A stretch of DNA of 15,000 nucleotides from Cristatella mucedo (lineage: Eukaryota > Bryozoa > Phylactolaemata > Cristatellidae), in the NCBI GenBank assembly GCA_009760855.2, contig WPIO01000025.1, positions 1,310,001 to 1,325,000 on the forward strand, read 5' to 3'. Positions 1 through 8,194 of the stretch are shown piece by piece. Below the pieces are notes generated by a model. The model did not search any database and was not told the origin of the DNA. It saw nothing but the letters and a program-made list of their open reading frames with translations. Made by a program: the position numbers and the translations under genes. How positions within the stretch are numbered: position 1 is the first letter of the stretch; each line of letters starts with the position of its first letter.

Positions 1-318
1 GTCGGCGGCGGCGGCGGCGACAGCTCGACGACGACCACGATTGCGCCGCTGCCGCCGCGACTGTCGCCATCGGACGGCTACCGCCTGTCGTCGCACGCCG
101 TTTCGCCGCCGTCGGCGCTTGTGAACTGTGCGGCCGCCGACAGCAGCGCGTGGCGCACGCTGGACGGAAGGAGCGCCTGCGAGCGGCCGCCGCCACCGCC
201 GCCGTCATCGGCGGCGGCGGCCGCCGCCGCGGCATTTCACGCGGCTTTCTCTCCGCTGAACTTTGGAATCGGCAACATTCAGCACAGAGCGTTCTCTAAT
301 CAGGCGTCGTGGGTCTAG
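1..318 (+). CDS. Partial exon-like open frame, homopolymer-rich C-terminal region, unknown protein
   Basis: The frame is open from the first base of the window to a TAG at 316-318, about 105 residues, so the 5' part lies outside. Third codon positions are nearly all G or C over the first 80 codons while first and second positions vary, which is coding-like periodicity rather than a chance opening. The product has a Gly run near its start, then Thr4, Pro6 and a run of eight Ala, followed by a more complex tail with FHAAFSPLNFGIGN and a final ASWV. Such runs are common in disordered regions of animal transcription factors, but no DNA-binding domain lies in the window, so I do not name a family. 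Translation could begin inside the window only at a GTG (121), so this is probably an internal or last exon. A splice donor before the TAG cannot be excluded, although no convincing GTRAG is visible. No AATAAA signal lies close downstream. Confidence 0.5.
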   Translation, partial: VGGGGGDSSTTTTIAPLPPRLSPSDGYRLSSHAVSPPSALVNCAAADSSAWRTLDGRSACERPPPPPPSSAAAAAAAAFHAAFSPLNFGIGNIQHRAFSNQASWV

Positions 319-1046
319 GGTTCGAGCTCGCTCCGATCGCTCGTCGCCACTTCGAGCGGCATATTTTTACGCCACGCGAATACAGAATGATACACATGCG
401 CGTGCACGCGTTCGCCATTGCGCCTCGGGGCGAACGGATGCGCGGGAACCCTTGGCAACCCCCGCGGACGATCGCAGTCGGTGCAGCGCCGTCGGCCACT
501 GCGCTAGGTAGACCCGCCACTCGCAGCGACGATCCGCCCAATCGCTGTCAGCGCATGCAGCATGCAGCCAGCCAGTCGCGAGGTAGCCCAGCGCTTCGGG
601 CTCCGCTCACGAGCAGACAGCAGCGCACGCGCGGCGGCGACGCACGCGGTCAGGAGGAGGCATACTCGCTCTGGGCGCTTTGTCTTTCCGCCCGGGCCTA
701 CGCTAATCGGGGACTACAGGGCGCGCCCACGCCCCGCGCCCGTGCAAACGCCTCGAGTTCGGCAGAGACGGGCGCGGCGCCTTTCCGCTAGCCGTCGCTG
801 CACCGAACGCTGTCGCCGGTCCGCCGCCTCTCGAGCTCCACAGCGAGCACCCGCCGCTGGGCGTCGCATCGCTCGAAGTGGCCGCTACATCAGAGCAGCA
901 GCGAACGCCTCGCGGCTAGGCCAAGGTTGCTCGAGTTGGCGACGACCCCCGCATCTCGCCGCGCCTCTGAGCCACGACCTAGCGCGCCGTCTCAGCACTG
1001 ACCTTTCTTTGTTGATCCCGTCTCGGCTTGGAATCCTGGCGTTAAA
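319..1046. other. GC- and CpG-rich stretch, no supported gene
   Basis: This stretch follows the stop codon of the exon-like frame. It is rich in CG dinucleotides and in G+C, which makes long chance open frames on both strands. Those frames are Arg/Ala-rich and mutually overlapping, and they show no domain. It may be 3' untranslated sequence, intron or CpG-island DNA of the gene at the left edge. I see no repeat, tRNA or splice pattern that I could defend. Confidence 0.4.
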
Positions 1047-1094
1047 AAATATGAGATGATATAATTGTACAAAAAGTGAGATGATGTAATAGTC
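1047..1094. repeat. Two imperfect tandem units of about 24 bases
   Basis: The segment gagatgatataat is followed one unit later by gagatgatgtaat, each preceded by an A run. The two units differ at a few positions. It lies just left of a SINE B fragment and marks the edge between GC-rich DNA and the repeats. Confidence 0.4.
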
Positions 1095-1096
1095 TT

Positions 1097-1165
1097 ATTT
1101 CTACAGCGACGGAAGAGCCTTCGCGGCCGTGCAGTGGGCGATCGCTTCCCGTCACCGCGCCATCT
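1097..1165 (-). mobile_element. SINE family B, degenerate fragment
   Basis: The first 30 bases or so match the distal body of the fuller SINE B copy at 1231-1422 at roughly four of five positions (core gcgacggaagagcctt versus gcgacagaagagcctt). The match then resumes after a gap around gcagtgggcgatcgc. It has the same orientation as the neighbouring copy. The tRNA-like head is missing or too diverged to see. The end at 1165 is approximate. Confidence 0.5.
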
Positions 1166-1230
1166 ACCGGTCGATGCGGATACGATTGAATGAGCGTAAG
1201 AAAGAGCGTAATACCAAAGGTCGGCTTCTC

Positions 1231-1422
1231 TAAATAAAAAAATTTAAAAAATCCTGGCTGATTAAACAGCCTCGTTTTGTATAGCGACAGAAGAGCCTTT
1301 ACGGCTATCACCACCGCTTGCAGCGGCGACAAAGGATCGCCCACCGCAGGAATCGAACCCACGACCTCGGGACCGAAGTCGTGAAATCAACCGCCTTACC
1401 TAGTAGGCCAGCACGGCTCACC
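1231..1422 (-). mobile_element. SINE family B, near full-length copy (tRNA-derived)
   Basis: Read on the minus strand, the element starts at 1422 with gagccgtgctggcc, an A-box-like segment (tggcctactagg). It continues to a B box at 1349-1359 that matches the RNA polymerase III consensus exactly (GGTTCGATTCC). A non-tRNA body follows (ccgctgcaagcggtggtgatagcc, given here only as a landmark around 1303-1325), then a short hairpin GGCTG/CAGCC near 1255-1271 and an A/T-rich tail ending near 1231. The head does not close into a tRNA acceptor stem, so this is a tRNA-derived SINE and not a tRNA gene. Related copies lie at 1097-1165, 4301-4484 and 14924-15000. I saw no clear target-site duplication. 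Confidence 0.8.
1349..1359 (-). promoter_or_regulatory. RNA polymerase III B box of SINE B
   Basis: The minus-strand sequence GGTTCGATTCC fits the consensus GGTTCGANTCC at every position. It is the internal promoter element carried by the tRNA-like head of the SINE. Whether this copy is transcribed cannot be told from the sequence. Confidence 0.65.
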
Positions 1423-1671
1423 ATCTGCTATTGGATACCGCGACGTTAGCGTCAAAGCCGCTCCAAGGCGGCCATCGCCCACGCCACATGGCTGTCGCCC
1501 AGAGACCGTTCGGCTTCGCTTCTGCCGCTGCTGCGGCAACTACCGTCTGGGGTTATGTGCACGCATTCTATACGACCCTTATATTCCGTATGGTCGTACG
1601 CATATTTGACCCCGTACCAAGGCCTTCTGACGTGGCTCCACTAGATTCGGTATGGCGTGTGATTTTCCGAA
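1423..1671. other. Unassigned stretch, moderately GC-rich
   Basis: It lies between SINE B and the TA tract. An open frame runs from 1431 through the TA tract, but it encodes Ile/Tyr alternation there and is a product of the microsatellite. No domain or repeat recognised. Confidence 0.35.
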
Positions 1672-1723
1672 TTATATATATATATATACAATATACAATA
1701 TGTATAAACAACATATACATACA

Positions 1724-1758
<35 letters not shown>
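1672..1758. repeat. TA-rich microsatellite at the 3' tail of SINE A
   Basis: This is an impure TA tract with short interruptions (acaatatacaatatg) and a cleaner run at 1730-1758. It directly abuts the 3' end of the minus-strand SINE A, as the TA run does at the 14038-14159 copy, so it probably grew from the SINE tail. Confidence 0.85.
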
Positions 1759-1762
<4 letters not shown>

Positions 1763-1902
1763 TAGCGCGCTTAGAGGACTTAATCTCTATTCCGGCGCTT
1801 CACATAGGCTACGGGGCTCGAGCCCACGACCTCGGTTCGTTAACTTCAATGCCTTTAACCGCGATCAGGGCGAGCCCCTTAACCGCTGGCCCAAATCAGC
1901 CG
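1758..1902 (-). mobile_element. SINE family A (tRNA head, L2-like LINE tail)
   Basis: Read from 1902 downward, the head begins ggctgatttgggccagcgg, where tgggccagcgg fits an A box. The ggttaagg that follows resembles the D-loop region of Leu/Ser tRNAs. The T-arm-like region is gtcgtgggctcgagcccc, a B box with one C change that makes it perfectly palindromic around TCGA. After the head comes gaagcgccggaatagagatta and then cctctaagcgcgc, which corresponds to the 3' hairpin of the LINE at 8195-9647. The element ends in a TA tract instead of the TTA tail of the LINE. Confidence 0.75.
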
Positions 1903-2872
1903 CGCGCTTGCCCAAGTCGCCATTCCCCGTGCGCAAAATGGCACTCTCGGGCTCACGCGTATTCGCCGGCGCTCGCAAACACGCGCGCGCCGCAGGTTGC
2001 CGCTGAGTAGCTCACGCCCGAGGGCGCTCAAGCTCCAGACGGGAGTGCTCAGCGCCCCACCGCTCGCGAGATGGTCGTAGCCCACCCTACCCCATGCGCT
2101 CGAGCGCCGTGCGCGGCGTTTCCCGCACACATACGGGTCACGCGACCCGAGGCAGCAGCAGCGCGGACGCACCGCGACGGGTTTTTGGGGGGGGGTGGAG
2201 TGACCGAAAGAACCCCATCCAAGTCATCCGGCCGCGCGTCACCCGCAGTGAAAACCGTTCGAGTTCGGGCGGCCATTACGAGCAGCCCATATATTCGTTC
2301 GCTTTCGGGATACTGAGCTTGGCCGCCGCGCTCCTCGCAGCTACCGGTCGCGCGGATAGAAAGCCCCGCTCGCCGCCGCCGCCGCCGCCACGCGTCTACC
2401 CCGGCAGGTGTACGCGCGCGGCCGTCGCGTTCATGCTGCGAGCGCGAGGCCTCGTGCGCGTGGCCTCGGGGCGCCGGCGCTTCCGGCTCGCTCAACGGCC
2501 GCGCCTCTCGCCGGCGCCGCGAGCAAGCGGAGATGTTGAACTACGGGCTCGACCGGAAACAGGAACAGGAACGAATCGCTCGCGAGGCGGCGCGTCGCAC
2601 TCGCAATCGATTGCGCGCGTGCTCGCGAGAAGGCGCTGCGACACGACGCAGCCGAGGCCGCGCGGCGCGCCGCGGCTGCGTCACCGCGTCTGGCGCTCCA
2701 GCGCTGCGCCAGCTCGAGACGGGTGGGGTGGGGAGCGTCGCAGTAGGCCGGTCCGTTTGCTCACTCCGCCGTCGGCTCTAGCCTCGCGAAGCTGTCGGAC
2801 GGAGCGCGGCCGCGGCGCGTCAGGTGCCCGACGTCGGCTCAGCTTCGTCCATCAAAGTGGTCTAAGCCGAAG
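1903..2872. other. GC- and CpG-rich stretch without a supported gene
   Basis: It is rich in CG dinucleotides and contains a (CCG)n-like run near 2372-2389 and nine consecutive G at 2187-2195. The longest open frame of the window (2094-2951, 285 codons) lies here. Its product is Arg/Ser/Ala-rich, has no domain, and overlaps other equally open frames on both strands, as expected by chance at this composition. A CpG-island promoter for a neighbouring gene is possible. I cannot point to a TATA box, initiator or first exon. Confidence 0.4.
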
Positions 2873-2899
2873 GCGGCAATACGCGGCGCGTATTGCCGC
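2873..2899. repeat. Perfect inverted repeat, 12-base arms, 3-base loop
   Basis: The arms gcggcaatacgc and gcgtattgccgc are exact reverse complements separated by ggc. It would form a tight GC-rich hairpin. It is not part of any repeat family seen elsewhere in the window. Confidence 0.8.
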
Positions 2900-3210
2900 G
2901 GTGCGGTCACAGTTCGCTCGAGTTTCCGATACAACTCGTAACTCTGACTAGAGCTACGACAGCTGCGGACAGCGGCGCTGCAGAGCAGCGGATGCCGCCA
3001 GGGGGAGCCATTCGCACGCGATCTTTGCTTGCCGCGGCTGGCGGGCCTACGCGAACTCATATCCTGCCTCTGGCGCATGCACTGTCTCCCTTAAACCGAC
3101 GATGGGAGCCATTTTGCTTTGGACAGCAATCGTCGACGGAGATTTCGCAGCTCGAGCGAGCGCAGACCAACGGCTCCATGGAGCAACCGACGGGGAAACT
3201 TTGTCCGCGG
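2900..3210. other. Transition from CpG-rich to ordinary DNA, nothing recognised
   Basis: G+C falls across this stretch. Open frames of 60-130 codons exist on both strands but run into the following LINE fragment and show no domain. No repeat similarity to other parts of the window was noticed. Confidence 0.3.
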
Positions 3211-3316
3211 AATACTACTACTACTACTAATAATAATACATTTGATATGGCTCCCTCAGAGAACTCATTCTCTTTCTAGGCACTTTACTTGCGCTGCAAA
3301 GGAAGCTTGATCGAAC
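3211..3316 (-). mobile_element. L2-type LINE, 3'-end fragment
   Basis: Plus-strand sequence starts with a (CTA)/(TAA) run and then reads ccctcagagaactcattctc followed by tttctaggcactttac. This is the reverse complement of the LINE 3' end at 9560-9647. It extends about 25 bases past the hairpin (ctgcaaaggaagcttgatcg), matching the LINE segment upstream of the hairpin. It is 5' truncated, as usual for LINE copies, and has no coding sequence. Confidence 0.75.
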
Positions 3317-3420
3317 GGCATGGCGCTCACATTTGTCTGGTCGCAAGGCAGTAAATTGCAGCAATCTGACAGCCGTGCTATGCGGCGGCAACGCGGCCTT
3401 CAAGGTCTAAAGTCAGAAAA

Positions 3421-3485
3421 GGGAAAGTGCCTAGAAAGATACGAGTTCTCTGGGGGCGCTATTACAAATGCATTATTATTGTTAA
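3421..3485 (+). mobile_element. L2-type LINE, short 3'-end fragment
   Basis: It contains gtgcctagaaagatacgagt then tctctgggggcgctattac and ends in a degenerate ATT tail. It matches the terminal 60 bases of the LINE at 8195-9647. It lies 105 bases from the oppositely oriented fragment at 3211-3316, so the two are separate insertions or an inverted pair. Confidence 0.7.
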
Positions 3486-4300
3486 AGTTCGCCCCATTCT
3501 TACTTTTACCCAATATAGCATCCTGCGTACTTCGAGTGGCGTGCAAAGAAATAAATTACGTGCGGCGTATGTCAGTGCGATCTGCCCTCGACCGTGGCAT
3601 CTGGAATGCGGCTACGTTAATCGAATAATCTCAGCGACTGCAGAAGTGATTTCTGCCATTTCTCATGGATGTTATTTCTTATGAATGTCGGGAAAGTGGC
3701 ACACTTCCGACAAGCTGGTTTAGTAAGTCCCCGCAGCTACCACTCGCGAGCCAGGAACGAGCTGCGCCTTGGACTCGGCTGCCTGAGCTGCCGGCGGCGT
3801 TTTTTCATTTCTTTTAATGGCAGCGATGGCCAGTGGCTACAGAAGAGTTCCAGTGCTGCAAAAAAGAAAGATTTCAGCGACACAGTGTCAAATAACAGCT
3901 TACTCTGTCACCTCTTAACTATGTAGTAATTATGTCGTAATTATGCAGTTATGACTCGTAGGCTTCACCCGGCCAATAGGCAAAACAACGTGGTAGTGAT
4001 GCCACGCCCACATTTGTTGGGCTTGTTTGCTTTATTCGCGTTTCTGACATTGCTTTGCGAGCTTCAGCGATGTACGCATAGTGTGGGCCGGCCTAGTTTC
4101 GATCTTCGGCGTGCAAGATAAAGACTACGGCCGCGAAGTCACAGCCTACAGAAACCGACTTCGCTCAAACGCGCCTTGCACGCGTTCCGCCATCTTGCCC
4201 ATCCCCTCTTTGCACGCACGCCTTCGGTCGTCGGCAAGCCGATCTCACTTGCACTTCGGATCAGCATCGGGGTCTTTGAATGCACGTAATGCCGATTCTG
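3486..4300. other. Unassigned intergenic or intronic stretch
   Basis: Only short overlapping frames are present, the longest about 85 codons, none with a domain. No microsatellite or internal repeat stands out. Its right end abuts the 5' end of a SINE B copy. Confidence 0.3.
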
Positions 4301-4484
4301 GTGAGCCGCGATGGCCCACTAGGTAAGGCGGTTGCTTTTCGCGACATAGGGACCGAGGGCGTGGATTCAAATCCTTCGGTGGGCGATTCTGTATCGCCGC
4401 TGCAAGCGGCGGTGATAGTCGTAGATGCTCTTCTGTCGCTATACAAAAGAGGCTGTTGAATCAGCTAGTATTTTTTTATTTTGA
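4301..4484 (+). mobile_element. SINE family B, near full-length copy
   Basis: The head starts gtgagccgcgatggcccact with the A-box-like segment at about 4311-4322. The B box at 4363-4374 (ggattcaaatcc) has decayed from the consensus seen in the 1231-1422 copy. The shared body gctgcaagcggcggtgatag and the 3' hairpin segment ggctgttgaatcagct follow, ending in a T-rich tail. By eye it matches the minus-strand copy at 1231-1422 along its full length. Confidence 0.8.
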
Positions 4485-5143
4485 AGAAAGCAGATAAGTA
4501 TAGCGCCACAAGCGCCGATTCCTTCCTATCCCGACACATCCTACTTGCCCGTCGCGGACGCGGGGCTGCAGTATCGGCTTGTCTCTGAAAAAGATTGGCC
4601 TCCTCAGTTGATGGCGGCAGCCGGAAGGTGATCTATCGGTTCATGTCATTTTTAAGGTCACCAGCCGAAATCGAGGCGAAAGAAACTCTTGCTCTCGCGT
4701 TAAGGCAGTGCCTAATCCTTAGCGCGCCAAGGAAGTTAGAGGCCTCCTTTCAAATGCCCGTAGAGAAGAATCGTTGCTTCTTTTTTGACACGTGGAAAGT
4801 AGGAAACATCTTAAAAACAAGGAGTGGAATGTCGCTGCCCGGTCAAATTTTAGCACCTATCCGGATTCAGAGGAGAAACAGGCTACAATAGGGAAATGGG
4901 TAAAAGTCTTTTAAGTATGTGGCTGACCCCTCAGCCTGATTTGCGTAGCGCTAAGCATCATGAAGGATTTAGCGAAGCGATAGGAAGATTGAATGCGTCT
5001 AGTCATTCGCGGCAAAGGAAAAAATCGACAACAAAAAATTCAGGGGCGCATGCAATTCCGACTCTGGCATGTCAACTTATGTACATAGCACGACCGAGCG
5101 CGGCCTTGCTGGCTGATCCGGATTAAATAAGTGGCAAGCGCGC
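4485..5143. other. Unassigned stretch with no supported gene
   Basis: Two plus-strand frames of 98 and 76 codons (4595-4891 and 4896-5126) are separated by only four bases. They show no recognisable domain, signal peptide or codon bias, so I do not call them genes. Confidence 0.3.
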
Positions 5144-5154
5144 GGGGGGGGGGG
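5144..5154 (+). repeat. Run of 11 G
   Basis: A mononucleotide G run followed by taccga. Similar runs of nine G occur at 2187-2195 and 14022-14030. All are prone to length change and sequencing error. Confidence 0.8.
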
Positions 5155-5550
5155 TACCGAGTTGGGCCGTCGTTGTCGATCGGTGTGGGGCATGAGGGGT
5201 CAATATCTGGGGAATACAGGCTGCCATATTGCGTTATATATTATGGCACGGCAAACTTGCTAAATGACCGATCACGTGACAGGAAAGTCACACCATACAC
5301 TCGCTGCTGCTGCTGCTGATCTGTGCGGTAAAGCAATAAATGCACCTGCAGTTAAAATAGATTGACCAGCTCCATCGAATAAATAGAAACAGACAGCAAA
5401 TATTCTTCAGGGTCAAATACAGGACTGAGAATGACTTAAAATACAACGAGGTCAATTATAAAATAAGGGTCATCGTCATGGCTAATAGTTATAATGTCGT
5501 TTCGTCCTTAAGGCAGTTGCTCGGAGGTTTTGGTAAAATGGTAGATACCT
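5155..5550. other. Unassigned stretch with a short CTG run
   Basis: It contains five CTG triplets near 5304-5320 and is otherwise plain A+T-leaning sequence. Nothing gene-like seen. Confidence 0.3.
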
Positions 5551-5601
5551 TGAAATCTCTCTCTGTCTCTATCTCTGTCTCTCCCTCTCTCTCTGTCTCT
5601 C
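5551..5601. repeat. CT-rich microsatellite, left part
   Basis: Interrupted CT repeats with CTGT variants, ending in ctctctctgtctctct. It abuts the tail of the minus-strand LINE fragment. The same variant pattern resumes beyond that fragment at 5784. Confidence 0.85.
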
Positions 5602-5784
5602 TAATAATAATAATAATAATATTGCACTTGATAAAGCGCCCTCAGAGAACTTAATCTCTTTCTAGGCGCTTTACATTTGCTGCAAAGTGATGCGCAATAG
5701 AATAGTAAGTAAAATCATGCTTGAAAAACAAACAAAATGAATAACATGGTTAGGGGTTACATGCACTGGGTCAGCATGCAAATG
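5602..5784 (-). mobile_element. L2-type LINE, 3'-end fragment of about 180 bases
   Basis: Read on the minus strand, it aligns with the last 180 bases or so of the LINE copy at 12735-13172. Landmarks on the plus strand are cagagaacttaatctcttt at the hairpin, then gtaagtaaaatcatgcttga, and a right end gggtcagcatgcaaatg. Its (AAT)n side, at the left, is the 3' tail. It is 5' truncated and non-coding. Both sides are CT microsatellite. Confidence 0.85.
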
Positions 5785-5815
5785 TCTCTCTGTCTCTCTC
5801 TGTCTCTCTCTCCCT

Positions 5816-5903
<88 letters not shown>

Positions 5904-5922
5904 GTCTCTCTGTCTCTCTCTC
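5784..5922. repeat. CT microsatellite, right part
   Basis: CT repeats with TGTC and CCCTCC variants near each end and a pure CT core at about 5826-5899. Leu/Ser and Arg/Glu open frames across it are artefacts of the repeat. Confidence 0.95.
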
Positions 5923-6816
5923 GTTCGTTCATCCGCTCGCATCCATCCACTCACCTGCGGCCCGAACACACACATATGTATCTCCCATTTTACCACTACA
6001 CTGAAACTCTGGAAAGCTGCTAATCAATCTGGATTACGGCAGTCACTGGACTCTTTCGTAATTCGGGAGCCGCTCTAGTGAATAGTGTAGAGAGGCTTCT
6101 GTATTACGATTATTACGAACCGGTCGCCTCATGCTAGTACTAACTTTGGTTTTATATAAGGATTTTTATGCGACGATTGGTCAGTTTACCACCAGCTTTC
6201 TGCCAAACATTGCTCTGGAGTACTTGCCCTCTCGCTGTGGAATATTACAGCCAGATGTTATCACGACGGCACAAGGACCTATTACTGAGGCATTGCTACA
6301 TTGCTTGCTGCTGCGCTCTGCTCGTCTGCCGATCGCATCGTCTGCCGATCTGCCTGAATTGGCACTGCCACTATGACTCAAAACCTGTCCTTCAAAGCAC
6401 TTTTTTGTCCCGTATTCACTCGTGCGACTGCGAGACCTAGCACTGGTCACTTGATTTAGTCATGTTTTGAGGGAAGATACTATTTCTTTGCCGCTGCACG
6501 AGTTTGCAGCAGTTTGTTTCAAACGAAGGATACTGCTTGAGAATTGCGAATTAAATTTCCTGATATAACTTACATCGGCAGCGTCCTATGCTCGTCTCAT
6601 TGATATTGAGATTGTACTGCCGAGCAGCAGCAGCATCCTGCACCTGAACTGTACTTGACATTTCGATCAGCTGCCCACAAACTTTAAATGTGAATATGCG
6701 TCGTGAGCTCGTGACGTAATTTCCGAGCTAAGATGACCTGCGAAGCAAAGCTTAATAGCAGTAGGGGCAGAAATAAAACCAACAGCTAGCCTGCCATGAG
6801 ATGTATTAAAATTACA
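5923..6816. other. Unassigned stretch
   Basis: Overlapping frames of 80-90 codons on both strands around 6131-6450 have no recognisable domain. A 16-base unit, tcgtctgccgatcgca, is duplicated in tandem at 6322-6353 with changes only at its end. Otherwise nothing stands out. Confidence 0.3.
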
Positions 6817-7165
6817 AAGAAGCAGGAGCTTAAGTGTGTCGAGACCGTACGAACAATGAACCGACTACGGTAAATCTTCAGCATGTCAAGGACGGTGGGT
6901 GAGAAATACAACACGGGCATAGGCTTGTTTAGTCAAAGTTGCGCAAGCGGTGAATTCGGGAAAGCTGAAGTACGGCTTATGAAGCAAGAGGCAACGATTC
7001 CACGCTCGAGCACGTCGGCACTTAATGCAGGTAACGTGCAGGCGTCGGGTGCCATAGCCTTGACCGATGATGTGGTTAACAAGGGTAATGTTCTCAACGT
7101 GCCACTGAATGTCGTTGTCGCGCCTGTCATGCTTGTTACAACTTGCTTCGAGACTGCTGCTGTAA
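6817..7165 (+). repeat. Diverged dispersed direct repeat, copy 1, unknown family
   Basis: The start (aagaagcaggagcttaagtg) resembles aagaagcagtaactttagtg at 11704. Further shared blocks follow in the same order: gaaccgactacggt versus gaacctgctacggt, and a common aacttgcttcga at 7140-7151 and 11964-11975. An open frame of 118 codons (6883-7239) crosses it, with no recognisable domain. It may be a fragment of an old transposable element. The full extent and identity are uncertain because the middle aligns poorly. Confidence 0.4.
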
Positions 7166-7945
7166 CGGAGTGCTGCTTCGATGTTGTTGCTTACTACTCT
7201 TCCATCGAGCCGCTGCTGCTGCTGGCGTCATTGCAATGAATCAAGAAGTTTTCGATGACAGCCATTATGTGGCTCACGAGGGCAGTTGGTTTGGCAATAT
7301 TTAATGTTAAGACATTACCATATTTTTCACGGTGATACTCAGAGATGACGGTGAACCAGCAGTTCAATAGGGAACCACCAGTGAAACAACAGTCTAAATT
7401 CTGCTTAATGCATTTCGGTTATTCTATCTTCACGTTTTTATCAATTTGGTCTCGGGCTCCTTCTTTTGCTAATCGTGACGTGTACGTGGCTAGCTCACTG
7501 GTTATGCCATCGACAATTGCAAATAGCGATTCCCGGCGCTTCTCAACCCGCTGCAAGAAAATCCGTATTCAATGGTTAGTAACGTGGACGGTGTCAATCG
7601 TGCATAGGCAAGGAAGTCTCCTGCATACCACAGCCAGCTTGCCAAAGCGAACGTGAGAAGACTCACGTCTACAAGTTGCGACAACCCATAGCTACTAACA
7701 TGCTCTTAATCATGCACGCGTGTGCACGCAAAGCACACCACGATCACTTCCTCAACTGCTCTCCCGATTCAGCTATGCTTCTCAATTTCTCCTGAGTGTG
7801 TGACCTGAAATCTGTTTGCTACCGAATGAGTAGCAAAAGCCGCTTAGGATTTGCATCTGCTATAGAAAACTCTCCTGCGTAACACCCGCTTAGCGGTTGT
7901 GGCTTTGTGGAGCTACAGACGGATCTACACTACATTTACATTACA
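7166..7945. other. Unassigned stretch
   Basis: It contains a short CTG run near 7211-7223 and open frames up to 103 codons without domain or codon bias. No repeat family recognised. Confidence 0.3.
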
Positions 7946-7948
7946 TTA

Positions 7949-8065
7949 CTTTACATGGTCATGAAGAGTCTGGTGGTGAATGATGTCAAATCTTGCTAAT
8001 AGAATCAGGGGTATCAGCAGAAAGGCCTTATCCATATCAGCTTTCTTCGAAAGACCACTATGAAA
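7949..8065 (-). pseudogene. Reverse transcriptase motif A fragment of a second LINE family
   Basis: The minus-strand frame (ATG at 8146, stop at 7946-7948) ends with a segment containing KADMDKAFLL and then ARFDIIHHQTL. Without gaps it aligns to the RT motif A region of the neighbouring plus-strand LINE (NADLDRVSRL, then AAFDTIHPQIL), with 15 identities in 35 residues counted by hand. This resembles the conserved LINE block LDLSAAFDTIDHQ. The first Asp of that block, normally a metal-binding catalytic residue, is replaced here by Ile. Similarity to its neighbour is too low for a recent duplicate, so it probably derives from a different L2/CR1-like family. The 5' part of the frame (8066-8146) may or may not belong to it. 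Confidence 0.5.
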
Positions 8066-8194
8066 ATGAACAGAGCAGTTTCTTGGAATTATTAGCTCAA
8101 AATCCCGATTGGAACTTGCTAGCAAGAACGGATGAACTGATGTCATAGTTTAGCTGCTGGGCCACCACTCGTCCATGCGTCTTGGATTAGAATA

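Noticed and set aside
309-1059. Two long overlapping plus-strand frames (160 and 165 codons)
   Set aside because: Both are Arg/Ala-rich, overlap each other in different frames, and show no coding-like third-position pattern or domain.
1340-1422. Possible true tRNA gene on the minus strand
   Set aside because: The B box is perfect, but the head cannot close an acceptor stem, the sequence continues into a shared SINE body, and related dispersed copies exist in the window.
2094-2951. Longest open frame in the window (285 codons, plus strand)
   Set aside because: It lies in very GC-rich DNA where stops are rare, is Arg/Ser/Ala-rich without any domain, and overlaps other open frames on both strands.
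5551-5922. CRISPR-like or spaced repeat array
   Set aside because: The repeats are plain dinucleotide microsatellite with a LINE fragment between, with no regular repeat-spacer pattern.
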